DNA of 64,000 bases from Deinococcus alpinitundrae (lineage in GTDB: Bacteria > Deinococcota > Deinococci > Deinococcales > Deinococcaceae). Below, piece after piece: positions 1 through 9,746 of this stretch; within the stretch, counting starts at the first letter, position 1, and every line of letters begins with the position of its first letter. The notes beneath the pieces were generated by a model. It was given only the letters and a program-made list of their open reading frames with translations, was not told the DNA's origin and did not search any database. The position numbers and the translations under genes were made by a program. Where the stretch lies: NCBI RefSeq assembly GCF_009982895.1, contig NZ_WXZL01000008.1, positions 62,001 to 126,000 of the forward strand. The letters run 5' to 3'.

Positions 1-1483
1 GATGCCCGGCAGGCAGCAGGTGTTTCTCGAGGCGCGTCAGCTGCCCGCTCCTCTCGTCCTCGGCGCGGCCCAGGGCGCGCTCGGCCTGTACGCGGTGACG
101 CTCCAGCCGGGCCAGGGTGCGCTCACGGGTGCGCGCCACGCTATTCCCCAGGGTCGGGTCAAGGGCGGCCAGCTCGCTGGCCAGCGCCGTGAACTGGGCC
201 TGGAGGGTATTCAGGCGCTCACTTCCCAGTGCAGCGGCCTGCTGTGGGGTCGCCAGCGCTCGGCCCAGCGTGCCGGCCGGATCGCGCTGAAACTGTGCCG
301 CCGTGACACCGAAGCGCGTGAGCAGCCGCGCCACGTTGGGTTCCAGCCAAGTCACGCTCAGGCGCGGCCACAGGACCGGCTGCGTCAGGCCATGCAGTTC
401 GTAGACGCCGCGCAGCTCGGCAGCGTAGGCCAGTTCGCCCGGTCCGACCACAAAGGCGGCGGTGGGCAGCAGGGTGTCCTGGATGATCGGGCGCAGTCCG
501 GCGGCAGGTGTGAGGCGGCTGGGGTCTTGCTCCAGCACCTTCAGGACCTCCGATGTGCTGTACGGGCGGCCAGCCGATTCAAACCGCTGGCCGTCCACGC
601 GCAGCAGGGTGCGCTGGCCGTCATCCCCTTCGAGAAACAGATTGGTCGCTCCGGCGGGGCGGCGTAGTTGCGGCGTGTAACCGCGTGCCGAGAGGCGCTC
701 TGCCGCTTCCTCAATGCGCTGCGGTCCATCGAGCGGGCGCTCCAGCTCACGTTTCAGGGCCGGGGCCATCAAGCGGGCCAGCGCCGGGTGTAGCGGATCG
801 AGCACGATCAGGCCGTGTTCGCCCAGCAAGCGGAACATCAGCCGGGCAAACACATCGGCGTAGGTCTGTCCCTGAAAGGCAAACTCCAGGTGGGCGCGCA
901 CCGCCGCCTTGTGCCGTTCGGGCGCGTCGAATTCGCCGATCAACGCCAGAAGCTGCGCCGTCCACTCAGTCCGCCACCCGATGCGACCCACCGGCACGCC
1001 CTGCGGCAACTCCAGGCGGGGCCGGAACTCGCGCTCGGAGAAGTCGAGCAGGCTGGTCGAGGCCACCTCGCCCGCGTCGTGGTCCTGGCTGGCGATCCAG
1101 AACACCGGCAGCACCGGGCGCGCTTCGGTGCTGAGCTGGCGGGCCAGCAGCACGGCGTCGGCGGCCTTGTGCACGCTGTAGGCCGGGCCGCCCAGGAGAC
1201 CGGCCTGCTGCCCGGCCACGACCACGCGGGCCTCGGGGTGCGCCAGCAGATCGAGCTGGGCGCTGAGCGTTCTGGCCGCGCTGTCGGCTTTCTTGCCCCC
1301 GCCGTCCGGCAGGTTCAGGTCGGCGTGGTAGGCGCGCAGGGCGGCCACCAAAACAGGGCGGTCCAGCTCGCGGGGCGTGTCCAGCACGGCGTTGAGGTCA
1401 GCGGGGGTGTGGGCAAAGAACTCGGTCAGTTGGCCCGCCCGGTAGGCGTCGGTCAGGCTGGGTAGGGGGGAGGCGGGCGTCAT
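1..1483 (-). CDS. bshC: Bacillithiol biosynthesis cysteine-adding enzyme BshC (3' end cut by window edge)
   Basis: BshC is credited with the last step of bacillithiol synthesis, adding cysteine to glucosaminyl-malate in the cytoplasm. I read this frame directly from the minus strand: it opens at the ATG at 1483 (MTPASPLPSLTDAYRAG) and stays open to base 1, about 494 codons. Family usual length is near 530, so the last few dozen residues lie outside. Seen motifs are GQQAGLLGGPAYSVHKA at residues 91-107 and PVFWIASQDHD at 126-136, both characteristic of BshC. The C-terminal visible part is rich in Arg, Glu and Leu, consistent with the family coiled coil. No clear Shine-Dalgarno or -10 box precedes the ATG. 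bshB1 lies 19 kb away on the same strand, so the pathway is encoded in pieces. Confidence 0.9.
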   Translation of the reverse strand, partial: MTPASPLPSLTDAYRAGQLTEFFAHTPADLNAVLDTPRELDRPVLVAALRAYHADLNLPDGGGKKADSAARTLSAQLDLLAHPEARVVVAGQQAGLLGGPAYSVHKAADAVLLARQLSTEARPVLPVFWIASQDHDAGEVASTSLLDFSEREFRPRLELPQGVPVGRIGWRTEWTAQLLALIGEFDAPERHKAAVRAHLEFAFQGQTYADVFARLMFRLLGEHGLIVLDPLHPALARLMAPALKRELERPLDGPQRIEEAAERLSARGYTPQLRRPAGATNLFLEGDDGQRTLLRVDGQRFESAGRPYSTSEVLKVLEQDPSRLTPAAGLRPIIQDTLLPTAAFVVGPGELAYAAELRGVYELHGLTQPVLWPRLSVTWLEPNVARLLTRFGVTAAQFQRDPAGTLGRALATPQQAAALGSERLNTLQAQFTALASELAALDPTLGNSVARTRERTLARLERHRVQAERALGRAEDERSGQLTRLEKHLLPAGH

Positions 1484-1556
1484 GCGTTCACCATCATGCA
1501 CGCCGGAAGCCGGGCTGTGTGTGCCGATGTCCTGCTTGCCTGCGCTGCCCCAGGGG

Positions 1557-2231
1557 TCAAGCGCCCAGCGGCTGCCGCGCGGCGCGCTCCAGCCCGGTGC
1601 GGTCCATCACCACGATGCGGCGGTAGCCCAGATCGAGCAGGCCCTTGGACCGGAATTCGCCCAGCAGCTTGGTGATGGTCTCACGGGTGCTGCCCACCGC
1701 GTGCGCCAGATCCTGATGCGAGATGCGCCCGCGCAGCGCCACCTGATGGTCGCTGGCCTCGCCGCTCTCGTTGGCGAGTTCGAGCAGGGCCAGGGCCAGG
1801 CGCTGCGAGACTTCCAGAAATACCAGTTGCGAGAGCCGGTCTTGCAGACCGCGCGTCTGGCGCACGACCTGGGTGCTGAGCGCCACGCTCAGGTCCGGAT
1901 GGCGGGCCATCAGTTCGCGCAGCGCCTCACCGCCGATCATCAGCGCCGAGAGGTCGTCCATCGCCTCGGCATACAGGCCGTACTTGCCGTCGTCGAGCAG
2001 CGCGGTGAGGCCCAGCAGATCACCGGGGCCGTGCACGTTGACCGTCACCTCGCGGGCACTCGCGCCCAGGCGGTAGAGCCGGGCGTGGCCGCTTTGGAGC
2101 ATGTAGAGCGTCTCGGCAGGGTCGTCGGCATGCAGCACGATGCTGCCGCGGCTCCAGCGGTGCTGGCGGGTGGCGGCGAGCAGCGGCACGCGGGCCGCTT
2201 CAGGCAGGGCGGCAAGGAAGCCAGGCAACAT
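1557..2231 (-). CDS. Crp/Fnr family transcriptional regulator
   Basis: A 224-residue DNA-binding regulator with the two-domain Crp/Fnr plan. The N-terminal half (about residues 15-130) is a cyclic-nucleotide-binding-type beta-roll (GSIVLHADDPAETLYMLQSG, then NVHGPGDLLGLTALLDDG). The C-terminal half is a winged helix whose recognition segment reads ISHQDLAHAVGSTRETITKLL at about 171-191, the normal Crp signature. There is no N-terminal Cys cluster, so it is not an oxygen-sensing Fnr. Whether it binds cAMP cannot be read with confidence. It could be a DdrI-type regulator known from D. radiodurans, but I cannot confirm orthology. It is transcribed away from the wecG-like gene and toward bshC. 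Confidence 0.88.
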   Translation of the reverse strand: MLPGFLAALPEAARVPLLAATRQHRWSRGSIVLHADDPAETLYMLQSGHARLYRLGASAREVTVNVHGPGDLLGLTALLDDGKYGLYAEAMDDLSALMIGGEALRELMARHPDLSVALSTQVVRQTRGLQDRLSQLVFLEVSQRLALALLELANESGEASDHQVALRGRISHQDLAHAVGSTRETITKLLGEFRSKGLLDLGYRRIVVMDRTGLERAARQPLGA

Positions 2232-2236
2232 GCTTC

Positions 2237-2265
2237 ATAGTATTTTCATGTACGCCCCCCGGCAA
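2237..2265 (-). promoter_or_regulatory. Promoter of the Crp/Fnr gene
   Basis: On the minus strand TTGCCG (2265-2260) is followed after 17 bases by TACTAT (2242-2237), and the ATG starts five bases later. This is a good sigma-70 promoter, and the spacing implies a leaderless or nearly leaderless mRNA. Confidence 0.6.
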
Positions 2266-2349
2266 AGGAAAGACAGGGCACATTAAGGTGCCGCGCTGCG
2301 CCGGGTGGTGGGGGGAGCGCCGGGCAGCGCCGCCGGACTCCGAACTCGC

Positions 2350-2355
2350 TAAACT
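2350..2355 (+). promoter_or_regulatory. -10 box of leaderless wecG-like gene
   Basis: TAAACT lies seven bases before the ATG at 2363. No Shine-Dalgarno is present, so transcription probably starts at the A of the start codon. Confidence 0.5.
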
Positions 2356-2362
2356 CGCAAAC

Positions 2363-3142
2363 ATGACCCGATCCCGCCTGACCCTGCTTGGCCTGCCGCT
2401 CGACCCCGTGACGCTCGAACAAGCGCTCGACCGACTGGAAAGTTGGCTCAGCGCCGCAGCGCGCACGCCGCAGACGGTGGTGACGCTCAACCCCGAGTTC
2501 ATCATCCAGGCCCGCGCCGAGGACGCCCACAGCGGCGGGCCGGGCGCGTTCACCCAGGCCATGCGCCGTGCCGATCTGGTCACGGCGGATGGGGTGGGCA
2601 CCGTCTGGGCGGCGCGGCGACTGCTGGGCGAGGCGGTGCCGCGCGCGCCGGGCTTCGATCTGGCGACCGGCCTGATGCTTCGGCGCGGCGCGGCCCTCCG
2701 GGTCTTTTTCCTGGGATCGAAACCCGGCGTGGCTGAGGCGGCGGCGGCGGCGGCGCGAACGCAGTACGGCATTCAGGTGGCGGGCGTGCATCACGGGTAT
2801 TTTGGCCCGGAAGACGACGCGCGGGTGGCCGAACTCGTCGCCCACAGTGGCGCGGACCTGCTGCTGACCGGCATGGGCGCCGGGCGGCAGGAAATCTTCA
2901 ACGACACAAGGCGCGCTCAGCTCGGCGTGCCGGTGATGCTGGGCTGCGGCGGCGTGCTGGACGTGCTGGCGGGCACGGCGGCGCTGGCCCCGGCCTGGAC
3001 CCGGCGGCTGGGCGTGGAATGGATCTGGCGGGTGGTGGGCGACCGCAAGCGCTGGGGCCGCGCGCCCCGGCTGGCCCGCTTCGTGGGGCTGGTCCTGCGG
3101 CAATCCGGTCGCCGCGTCGGGTCAAGCGCCAAGCAAACGTAA
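2363..3142 (+). CDS. WecG/TagA/CpsF family glycosyltransferase
   Basis: A 259-residue cytoplasmic glycosyltransferase of family GT26, which transfers ManNAc-type or ManNAcA sugars onto lipid-linked acceptors in surface polysaccharide or teichoic acid synthesis. Family features are visible: TLNPEFIIQAR near residue 42, the ADGVGTVWAARRLLG segment near 75, and GADLLLTGMGAGRQEIF near 166, where the family carries its conserved PkQE-like motif. The frame is open further upstream, but the ATG at 2363 is chosen because the TAAACT box sits exactly seven bases before it and the family begins with this kind of LLGLPLD segment. It lies alone, 32 kb from the polysaccharide locus, so its acceptor is unknown. 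Confidence 0.85.
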   Translation: MTRSRLTLLGLPLDPVTLEQALDRLESWLSAAARTPQTVVTLNPEFIIQARAEDAHSGGPGAFTQAMRRADLVTADGVGTVWAARRLLGEAVPRAPGFDLATGLMLRRGAALRVFFLGSKPGVAEAAAAAARTQYGIQVAGVHHGYFGPEDDARVAELVAHSGADLLLTGMGAGRQEIFNDTRRAQLGVPVMLGCGGVLDVLAGTAALAPAWTRRLGVEWIWRVVGDRKRWGRAPRLARFVGLVLRQSGRRVGSSAKQT

Positions 3143-3161
3143 AGAACACCACCCTTCATTT

Positions 3162-3179
3162 CTGACGGTAGACTGTCAG
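3162..3179 (+). promoter_or_regulatory. glgC promoter -10 box inside an inverted repeat
   Basis: TAGACT at 3169-3174 is the likely -10 box for glgC, giving a leader of about 45 bases. It is enclosed by CTGAC (3162-3166) and GTCAG (3175-3179), a short palindrome that could be an operator. No good -35 box is seen 17 bases upstream, as expected if an activator is needed, but this is inference. Confidence 0.45.
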
Positions 3180-3225
3180 GCGTTCTACACACGTTCACCT
3201 TCTCAACCATCATCAGGGGGACTCT

Positions 3226-4467
3226 ATGAAACCACGCGTACTGGGAATGATTCTCGCGGGCGGTCAAGGCTCACGCCTCTCGCCGCTGACGATGCGGCGC
3301 TCCAAACCCGCCGTGCCGTTCGGGAGCAAGTACCGCATCATCGATTTCGCCATCAACAATTTCATCAACTCGGGCTTGTTCAGCATCTACGTGCTGACCC
3401 AGTACAAGGCCCAGAGCCTCACCGAGCACATCCAGCGCGGCTGGCGCTTCGGCACCTTCCTGAGCGACTACTTCATCACGCTGGTTCCGGCGCAGATGTA
3501 CCGCTTCGAGGAACTCGGCCCGGTGTGGTACCGGGGTACCGCCGACGCCGTCTACCAGAATCTGCATCTGGTGGGCAACCATGACGCCGACTACGTGGCC
3601 ATCTTTTCGGGCGACCACATCTACAAGATGAACGTCGAGCACATGCTCCAGCAGCACATCGATTCGCGCGCCGACATCTCGATCGCCGCCTACCCGATGC
3701 CGCAGGCACAGGCGCACCAGTTCGGCATCATGCACGTGGACGAGAAGTGGAAGGTCACCGACTTTCTGGAAAAGCCGAAAGATCCGCCCAGCATTCCCGG
3801 TCAGCCCGGCACCAGCCTGACCAGCATGGGCAACTACATCTTCTCGCGCCGTGCCTTGGAAGAGTTGCTCGAAACCAACATGGCGGGCGGCGAGGAGGGC
3901 TTCGATTTCGGCAAGGACGTGATTCCGCGTGCGCTGTCGGACGGCTACAACGTCATGGCCTACGATTTTCACAAGAACCCGATTCCCGGCCAGGACCGTC
4001 CCAATCTGTACTGGCGCGACGTGGGCACGCTCGACGCCTACTTCGAGGCCAACATGGACTTGGTGACGGTCAATCCGGAGTTCGACATCTACAACGGCGA
4101 GTGGCCGCTGCGCACCAGTAGTGAGTTCTCGCCGCCCGCCAAGTTCGTTCACGAATCCGAGGGACGGCGCGGGCAGGCCTTCAACAGCATCATGGCCGGG
4201 GGCACCATCATTTCCGGCGGCACCGTGCGTGACAGCGTGCTGGGCCGCGCCGTGCATACCCACTCGTACTCGCTGGTCGAGAGCGCGGTGCTGTTCGATA
4301 ATGTGCAGATTGGCCGCCATAGCCAGATTCGCCGCACCATCATCGACAAGGACGTGATCGTGCCGCCCGGGACCAAAATCGGCCACGATGTCGAGCATGA
4401 CCGTGCCAGAGGATTTACCGTGACCGACAACGGCGTGGTGGTGGTGCCGAAGAGCTACACCTTCTGA
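3226..4467 (+). CDS. glgC: Glucose-1-phosphate adenylyltransferase
   Basis: GlgC makes ADP-glucose from glucose-1-phosphate and ATP, the committed step of bacterial glycogen synthesis. The 413-residue protein opens with the nucleotide-binding signature [14 protein letters not shown] (residues 9-22) and [15 protein letters not shown] (about 27-41). The catalytic region FSGDHIYKM follows near 125. Residues from about 300 form the left-handed beta-helix (hexapeptide-repeat) C-terminal domain seen in the family. Length matches bacterial GlgC. A strong Shine-Dalgarno (AGGGGGA at 3215-3221) precedes the ATG. No other glycogen gene is adjacent, so the pathway is dispersed. It is monocistronic as far as I can see. 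Confidence 0.97.
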   Translation: MKPRVLGMILAGGQGSRLSPLTMRRSKPAVPFGSKYRIIDFAINNFINSGLFSIYVLTQYKAQSLTEHIQRGWRFGTFLSDYFITLVPAQMYRFEELGPVWYRGTADAVYQNLHLVGNHDADYVAIFSGDHIYKMNVEHMLQQHIDSRADISIAAYPMPQAQAHQFGIMHVDEKWKVTDFLEKPKDPPSIPGQPGTSLTSMGNYIFSRRALEELLETNMAGGEEGFDFGKDVIPRALSDGYNVMAYDFHKNPIPGQDRPNLYWRDVGTLDAYFEANMDLVTVNPEFDIYNGEWPLRTSSEFSPPAKFVHESEGRRGQAFNSIMAGGTIISGGTVRDSVLGRAVHTHSYSLVESAVLFDNVQIGRHSQIRRTIIDKDVIVPPGTKIGHDVEHDRARGFTVTDNGVVVVPKSYTF

Positions 4468-4678
4468 GCGTGTCGGCTGTCAGTGAAGTGCCGCCTTTAA
4501 ACAGGGTGTGACTGAGAGCCGATAGCCAGGGATCTGAAAGAGCGTCCGGTGGTAGGGGAGAGTGACCTCCAGTTCGGGCACTTCGGACAGGAATTCGGTT
4601 TTCTGTTGTCTACGGGATCCAGAAGAGGTTCGATCTCACTGTCTCTCCTCTCTATTTCCCCGCCAGCCGATAAAACAC
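4468..4678. other. Intergenic region between glgC and glyA
   Basis: About 210 bases between convergent genes, holding neither a convincing ORF nor an RNA gene. A GGTTCGATC string near 4628 resembles a tRNA T-loop but has no complementary stem. The stretch is somewhat less GC-rich than its neighbours. Confidence 0.4.
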
Positions 4679-4705
4679 GGGCCGCGCCCATTTAAGGCGC
4701 GGCCC
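4679..4705 (-). terminator. Terminator of glyA
   Basis: A perfect 10-bp stem, GGGCCGCGCC (4679-4688) pairing with GGCGCGGCCC (4696-4705), has a 7-base loop. On the minus strand it lies about 20 bases past the glyA stop and is followed by GTGTTTTA. It may also slow transcription arriving from glgC. Confidence 0.8.
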
Positions 4706-4727
4706 GGTTTCGTTGCTCCCGCCTCGC

Positions 4728-5960
4728 TTACGGCAGATCGAAACCGCCCATCCAGTCGTGAACCTCAGCCTTCACGTTCTCGCCCCGGAGTGCTCTGTCG
4801 ATCAGGTTGGCGATCTTCGGCATGTCGCTCTCGACCATCCCGCGCGTGGTCACGGCGGGCGTGCCGATGCGGATGCCGCCGCCGTGCAGAATCTTCTCGG
4901 TATCGAACGGCAGCGTGGACTTGGAGATGGTGATGTGCACGGCGTCGAGCGCTTTGGTGGCCTTGGTGCCGTTGAGACCCTGAGGACGCAGATCGAGGAC
5001 GAACAGATGGTTGTCGGTTCCGCCCGACACCACCCGGTAGCCGAGCGCCTGGAACTCGGCGGCCAGCGCCTGCGCGTTCTTGATGATCTGGGCGCTGTAG
5101 GTCACGAATTCGGGGGTGAGCGCCTCGCCGAAGGCCACGGCCTTGCCCGCGATGACGTGTTCCAGCGGCCCGCCCTGGTGACCGGGGAAGATGGCCCGGT
5201 CGAGCTTGGCGGCGATCTCCATGTCGCTGCTCAGCAGCAGACCGCTTCTCGGGCCGCGCAGCGTCTTGTGGGTGGTGGTGGCGACGACGTGCGCGTGCGG
5301 CAGCGGGCTGGGGTGCAATCCCGCTGCTACCAGTCCGGCGATGTGGGCGATGTCGGCAAACAGAATCGCCCCCACCTCGTCGGCGATCTCGCGGAACGCC
5401 GCGAAGTCGATGATCCGGCTGTAGGCGCTCGCGCCCGCGATGATCATCCTGGGTTTGTGTTCGTGGGCCAGTCGCCTTACTTGCGCCATGTCGATGCGCT
5501 CGGTTTCGCGGTCCACCTGATAGCCGACGATCTGGTAGCGCATGCCCGAGAAGTTGACCGGCGAGCCGTGGGTCAGGTGGCCGCCGTGCGCCAGGTCCAT
5601 GCCCAGCACCGTGTCGCCCTGATTGAGGAGGGCGCCGTAGACCGCGATGTTGGCGCTGCTGCCCGAGTGCGGCTGCACATTGGCCCAGGCGGCTCCGAAC
5701 AGTTGCTTGGCCCGCTCGATGGCCAGCAACTCGACCTTATCCACGACCTCGCAGCCGCCATACCAGCGCTTGCCGGGATAGCCCTCGGCGTACTTGTTGG
5801 TCAGGATGCTGCCCACCGCCTCGCGCACGGCAGCGCTGGTGAAGTTTTCCGAGGCGATCAGCTCCAGCCCATAGCGCTGGCGCTCGGCTTCCTCCTGAAT
5901 CAGATCGAAAACGGCGGTGTCGCGCGGCCCGGCGGCTGGTCTGGCGAGGGTGTCAGTCAT
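4728..5960 (-). CDS. glyA: Serine hydroxymethyltransferase
   Basis: GlyA interconverts serine and glycine with tetrahydrofolate, supplying one-carbon units; it is a cytoplasmic PLP enzyme. The 410 residues match family length. Seen motifs include LELIASENF at 32-40, [17 protein letters not shown] at 54-70, the [10 protein letters not shown] segment near 201 holding the PLP-ring aspartate, and the Schiff-base lysine K232 in [13 protein letters not shown]. Start: on the minus strand TACGCT (5973-5968) lies seven bases before the ATG, a leaderless arrangement, and no alternative start is better. The gene is convergent with glgC and ends at the hairpin at 4679-4705. Confidence 0.97.
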   Translation of the reverse strand: MTDTLARPAAGPRDTAVFDLIQEEAERQRYGLELIASENFTSAAVREAVGSILTNKYAEGYPGKRWYGGCEVVDKVELLAIERAKQLFGAAWANVQPHSGSSANIAVYGALLNQGDTVLGMDLAHGGHLTHGSPVNFSGMRYQIVGYQVDRETERIDMAQVRRLAHEHKPRMIIAGASAYSRIIDFAAFREIADEVGAILFADIAHIAGLVAAGLHPSPLPHAHVVATTTHKTLRGPRSGLLLSSDMEIAAKLDRAIFPGHQGGPLEHVIAGKAVAFGEALTPEFVTYSAQIIKNAQALAAEFQALGYRVVSGGTDNHLFVLDLRPQGLNGTKATKALDAVHITISKSTLPFDTEKILHGGGIRIGTPAVTTRGMVESDMPKIANLIDRALRGENVKAEVHDWMGGFDLP

Positions 5961-5967
5961 GCTCCGA

Positions 5968-5973
5968 AGCGTA
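5968..5973 (-). promoter_or_regulatory. -10 box of leaderless glyA
   Basis: TACGCT on the minus strand ends seven bases before the glyA ATG. No Shine-Dalgarno is present. Confidence 0.5.
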
Positions 5974-6017
5974 ACACAGCCGTGCCGGGCGGCCCGGGAA
6001 GTCGTCTGTCCGTGCTC

Positions 6018-6023
6018 TACACT
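6018..6023 (+). promoter_or_regulatory. -10 box of leaderless GTG-start gene at 6030
   Basis: TACACT is followed by six bases and then GTG at 6030, which decides the start of the membrane protein. Confidence 0.55.
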
Positions 6024-6029
6024 GAGGTT

Positions 6030-6803
6030 GTGCTGAAGTCGGCCAAACCAACAACCAGCGGACGGCGGGTCGTCTGGCAGCGCCTCGTTCGCCTCAGCCT
6101 CGACGTGGTCTTTACCTTCGTGCTGCCCTACGTCCTGCTCAATCCCATTCCGTTCGGCCTGCCCGACCTGTCGCTAAGCCTGGGCAACTACGGCGTCTAC
6201 GTGTTGGCGGGCGTGCTGCCGACCCTCTACATCGTTCTGGATACCCTGCACCGCAAGGTGCTCAATCCGTTCAGCCTCTTTTTGCTGGCCGGAGCGCTCA
6301 GCGGTGCGGCGGTCAGCTTTCTGCGGCTCGACGGGGTGGCCTTTGCCCTCAAAGACGCGCTGCACTCGGCCCTGCTGGTGCTCGTCTGTGGGGTGTCGCT
6401 GCTGCTGAGGCGGCCCCTCTTCGAATTCCTGTTCTACGGTCTGGTGTCGCCGGAAACGCCGCAGCGCAAGCAACTCCTCAGCGCCGCGCTCTCGCGGCCC
6501 CAGGTGCGCCGGGCCCTCGGCTGGGCCACCGGGCTGGTCGCCCTCAAGGCCCTGCTGCTGGGCACAGTCAGCTACGCGGTGGCCATATGGCTGGTGACAC
6601 TGCCGTTCGGCGTGGCCGGGTTCAATGCCCAGGTGGCCCGCGCCCACGCCCTCACCTTTCCGGCCGCTATCATCCTCGACCTGCTGTTTTACGGTGCGGC
6701 AGGCGGACTGACCCTGCAGGCCACGCGCCGCCTCACCGGGGGCCGGGCCTGGCCCTGGCAGGAGGGCTTCTGGGCCGAACTGGAGCGTTCTACCTCCGGT
6801 TGA
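6030..6803 (+). CDS. VC0807-like multi-pass membrane protein
   Basis: A 257-residue integral membrane protein of unknown function. A basic N-terminus (residues 1-20) is followed by about six hydrophobic segments, roughly at 22-45, 52-70, 76-95, 108-128, 168-190 and 210-230. The overall plan, with a first segment ending in LPYVLLNP and then [20 protein letters not shown], resembles the VC0807-type proteins of unknown role. The frame is open far upstream, but a leaderless GTG at 6030 placed after TACACT is much the better start. It is divergent from glyA. I cannot assign a substrate or activity. Confidence 0.7.
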   Translation: MLKSAKPTTSGRRVVWQRLVRLSLDVVFTFVLPYVLLNPIPFGLPDLSLSLGNYGVYVLAGVLPTLYIVLDTLHRKVLNPFSLFLLAGALSGAAVSFLRLDGVAFALKDALHSALLVLVCGVSLLLRRPLFEFLFYGLVSPETPQRKQLLSAALSRPQVRRALGWATGLVALKALLLGTVSYAVAIWLVTLPFGVAGFNAQVARAHALTFPAAIILDLLFYGAAGGLTLQATRRLTGGRAWPWQEGFWAELERSTSG

Positions 6804-6826
6804 TCTGTGGTCTTTGGCTTGCATTC

Positions 6827-7382
6827 GTGAACCACCTCGCGCTGCTGGCCTTGCTGCTCTCCTCGGCCCAGGCCATGCTGCTGCGCCCCTCGCTGAACGC
6901 CTCCGGCATCGTGACCCGCAAGCCGCAGCCTGCCGGAGTCGGGCGGCCCAGAGAAGTCGCCCTGACCTTCGACGCCGACATGACGCCCGGCATGGAGGGC
7001 GAACTCCGCAGCGGCAAGGTGAAGAGCTTTGACAACGAGGCGGTGGTGCGGGTGCTCGAGGAGACCCGGACGCCTGCCACCTTCTTTCTGACTGGCATGT
7101 GGGCGCAGGTGTACCCGGCCTCAGCGCTGTCGTTGGCCCATATCGAGCGCTCGCCGCGGTCTTCACGGCAGTCCACTGGGACGTGATCGGCGGCGACGCC
7201 AATCAGCCCGACCCGGCAGTGATCTTCAAGGACGCCGGGTCCAGGTCGGCAGCATCGTGGTGCTGCACGTCAGCGGCGGCCATGCGCCCGCCACCGGCCT
7301 GGCGCTCCTAGACATCATCGCGGGCCTGAAGGCCGAGGGCTACCACTTGGTCACGGTGAAGACACTGCTGTCCCGGCCCTAG
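6827..7382 (+). pseudogene. Decayed polysaccharide deacetylase (NodB-type)
   Basis: The remains of a secreted NodB-fold deacetylase. From the GTG at 6827 one frame gives a signal-peptide-like start (NHLALLALLLSSAQA), then VALTFDADMTP, the first metal-binding motif, and ATFFLTGMWAQ. Near 7125-7140 homology breaks off and resumes in another frame with TAVHWDVIGGDANQPDP, so the segment that should hold the HxxxH metal site is missing. Near 7235 the frame shifts again to VGSIVVLHVSGGHAPAT, and the protein would end at the TAG at 7380-7382. With an internal deletion and at least two frame changes, no intact enzyme can be made. It lies just after the membrane protein gene and before the prfB promoter. 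Confidence 0.85.
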
Positions 7383-7386
7383 CCGC

Positions 7387-7392
7387 TATACT
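7387..7392 (+). promoter_or_regulatory. prfB promoter -10 box
   Basis: TATACT lies about 50 bases before the prfB ATG, immediately after the end of the deacetylase pseudogene. A normal leader with a Shine-Dalgarno (AAGGGAGAGG at about 7430-7440) follows, so prfB is not leaderless. Confidence 0.55.
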
Positions 7393-7442
7393 CTCTGTCT
7401 GCCTGCTGAGCGCGCACTGCGAAACAGCAGAAGGGAGAGGCC

Positions 7443-8538
<1,096 letters not shown>

Positions 8539-8553
8539 TCTTTCTCCCTTACC

Positions 8554-8970
8554 ATGACTGAGTTCGACGCCCTGCAACACGCCGTCGAGCGCTCGGCGTC
8601 CAAGCGGCAGGCCGAGACGCGGGCCTGCGAGGCGTTTCTGACGGCGCTCTATCACGCGCTCAGGCACGCCAGCGGGCCGGGCCTGCCGCTCAACAACGTC
8701 ACGACCGAAGTGGCCACCGATCCGGTGGTGACCTTGCGGCCCCCGCCGCTGGGAGCCTGGCACGCCGCTTGGTTCCGGCTGGGCCTGTGCGAGGTACGGG
8801 TGCGGGTGCGCCGCGACGGAGCCGACTTCGTGGGCGAATACGGTCCGCAGGGGCAGTTCCGGCTGCATCTGGTAAGTGAGGCCGATCTGCTGGCCCTGGG
8901 TCGCCAGATGATGCGCCACTTGACCGACCTCTACGAAAGTGATGCCCAGCCGCCGCGCCTGAAAAATTAG
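8554..8970 (+). CDS. Conserved hypothetical protein downstream of prfB
   Basis: I do not recognise a family. The 138 residues are soluble, with no signal peptide or membrane segment. The N-terminal helix ([23 protein letters not shown]) is followed by a stretch with alternating beta-type residues ([26 protein letters not shown]) and an acidic-helical end. Spacing of 15 bases from prfB suggests one transcript. It ends at a strong hairpin. Codon use is like the neighbours. Confidence 0.65.
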   Translation: MTEFDALQHAVERSASKRQAETRACEAFLTALYHALRHASGPGLPLNNVTTEVATDPVVTLRPPPLGAWHAAWFRLGLCEVRVRVRRDGADFVGEYGPQGQFRLHLVSEADLLALGRQMMRHLTDLYESDAQPPRLKN

Positions 8971-8983
8971 CTCTCGGCGCTCC

Positions 8984-9023
8984 AGCAAGCGGCCCGGCCT
9001 GATGAAGGTCCGGGCCGCTTGCT
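8984..9023. terminator. Bidirectional terminator hairpin
   Basis: A perfect 14-bp stem, AGCAAGCGGCCCGG pairing with CCGGGCCGCTTGCT, with a 12-base loop lies between two convergent genes. T-rich runs on either side are short, so it probably serves both strands. Confidence 0.75.
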
Positions 9024-9032
9024 GTGCTCGAT

Positions 9033-9746
9033 TTACTTCTGCAAATTGGTTTTTGGCACGTCGGGTGTGACGACCTCGGTCTTGGTGTCTGCCGGTGCGG
9101 CTCCGGCAGCGCTGACGGCTGGCACGATCGGCGCGGCGGCGTCCGAGATCACGCTGCCGAACTGATCGGCGTGGGCCTTCTCGGCGGGGACCCGGAAGTC
9201 GCGCACCGGCACGTCGCGGGCGGCGTAAGCGACCTCCCCAGCGGCCTGCTGGGCGGGCGTCAGGTTGAGGTTGCCGCGCTCGTCGGCGTGGGCCTTCTCG
9301 GCGGGGGCACGAAAGTCGCGAATGACGACGTCCTTGCTGGGCCGGGGCGGGCGGGGCGTCTTGCCCGCATTGTCGGCCTGCTGGCTCAGGTTCTGGGCGA
9401 GTTCTTCGAGCTTGGGGGCAATAAATCGGTCCTGCACGATCTTGAAGGCCAGCGTGCCGAGGGTCGCCAGCAGCGCGCCGCCGATGTTCCCGGCGGGCCC
9501 CTTGTAGCGGGCTTGCGCCTTGGCGAACGCCTTCTGATCCTTCTTCGAGAGCGTGTCGTCCACGTAAATCTTCTTGGTCTTGCTCAGCGAGCGCCCTAGC
9601 ACGATACCGATGACTGCGCCGACGCCGGTGGCGATGCCGAGCATCTTCAGCGGCTCTTTTTGGAGCTGCACCTGCAAGCTGGCCTGCTGGCCGAGCTGGT
9701 CCACTGATTCCTGCAGCCGCATCCGGGCGTCCTCGCGCTCACTCAT
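9033..9746 (-). CDS. Membrane-associated protein with internal repeat, partner of the Holin-X-like gene
   Basis: A 237-residue protein of no family I recognise. An N-terminal helix with many Gln residues (1-30) leads into two hydrophobic segments, about 35-52 (MLGIATGVGAVIGIVLG) and 87-102. A charged region with coiled-coil character (KLEELAQNLSQQAD) follows. The tail carries a near-exact repeat: RDFRAPAEKAHADE at 143-156 and RDFRVPAEKAHADQ at 182-195. The end is rich in Ala, Pro and Val, as in an envelope or periplasm-spanning linker. Its ATG overlaps the stop of the upstream gene (TGATG at 9746-9748), so the two are translationally coupled. Members of the DUF883 and DUF3618 families look similar at the N-terminus but are not a firm match. 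Confidence 0.65.
   Translation of the reverse strand: MSEREDARMRLQESVDQLGQQASLQVQLQKEPLKMLGIATGVGAVIGIVLGRSLSKTKKIYVDDTLSKKDQKAFAKAQARYKGPAGNIGGALLATLGTLAFKIVQDRFIAPKLEELAQNLSQQADNAGKTPRPPRPSKDVVIRDFRAPAEKAHADERGNLNLTPAQQAAGEVAYAARDVPVRDFRVPAEKAHADQFGSVISDAAAPIVPAVSAAGAAPADTKTEVVTPDVPKTNLQK

Noticed and set aside
2..1465. Plus-strand open frames over the first 1.5 kb
   Set aside because: The minus strand reads as BshC with clear family motifs throughout; the plus frames are its mirror.
4620..4650. Possible tRNA T-arm (GGTTCGATC)
   Set aside because: No complementary T-stem, acceptor stem or anticodon arm can be built around it.
4713..6029. Plus-strand extension upstream of the VC0807-like gene, and plus frames over glyA
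   Set aside because: They overlap glyA entirely; the leaderless GTG at 6030 gives a protein of normal composition.
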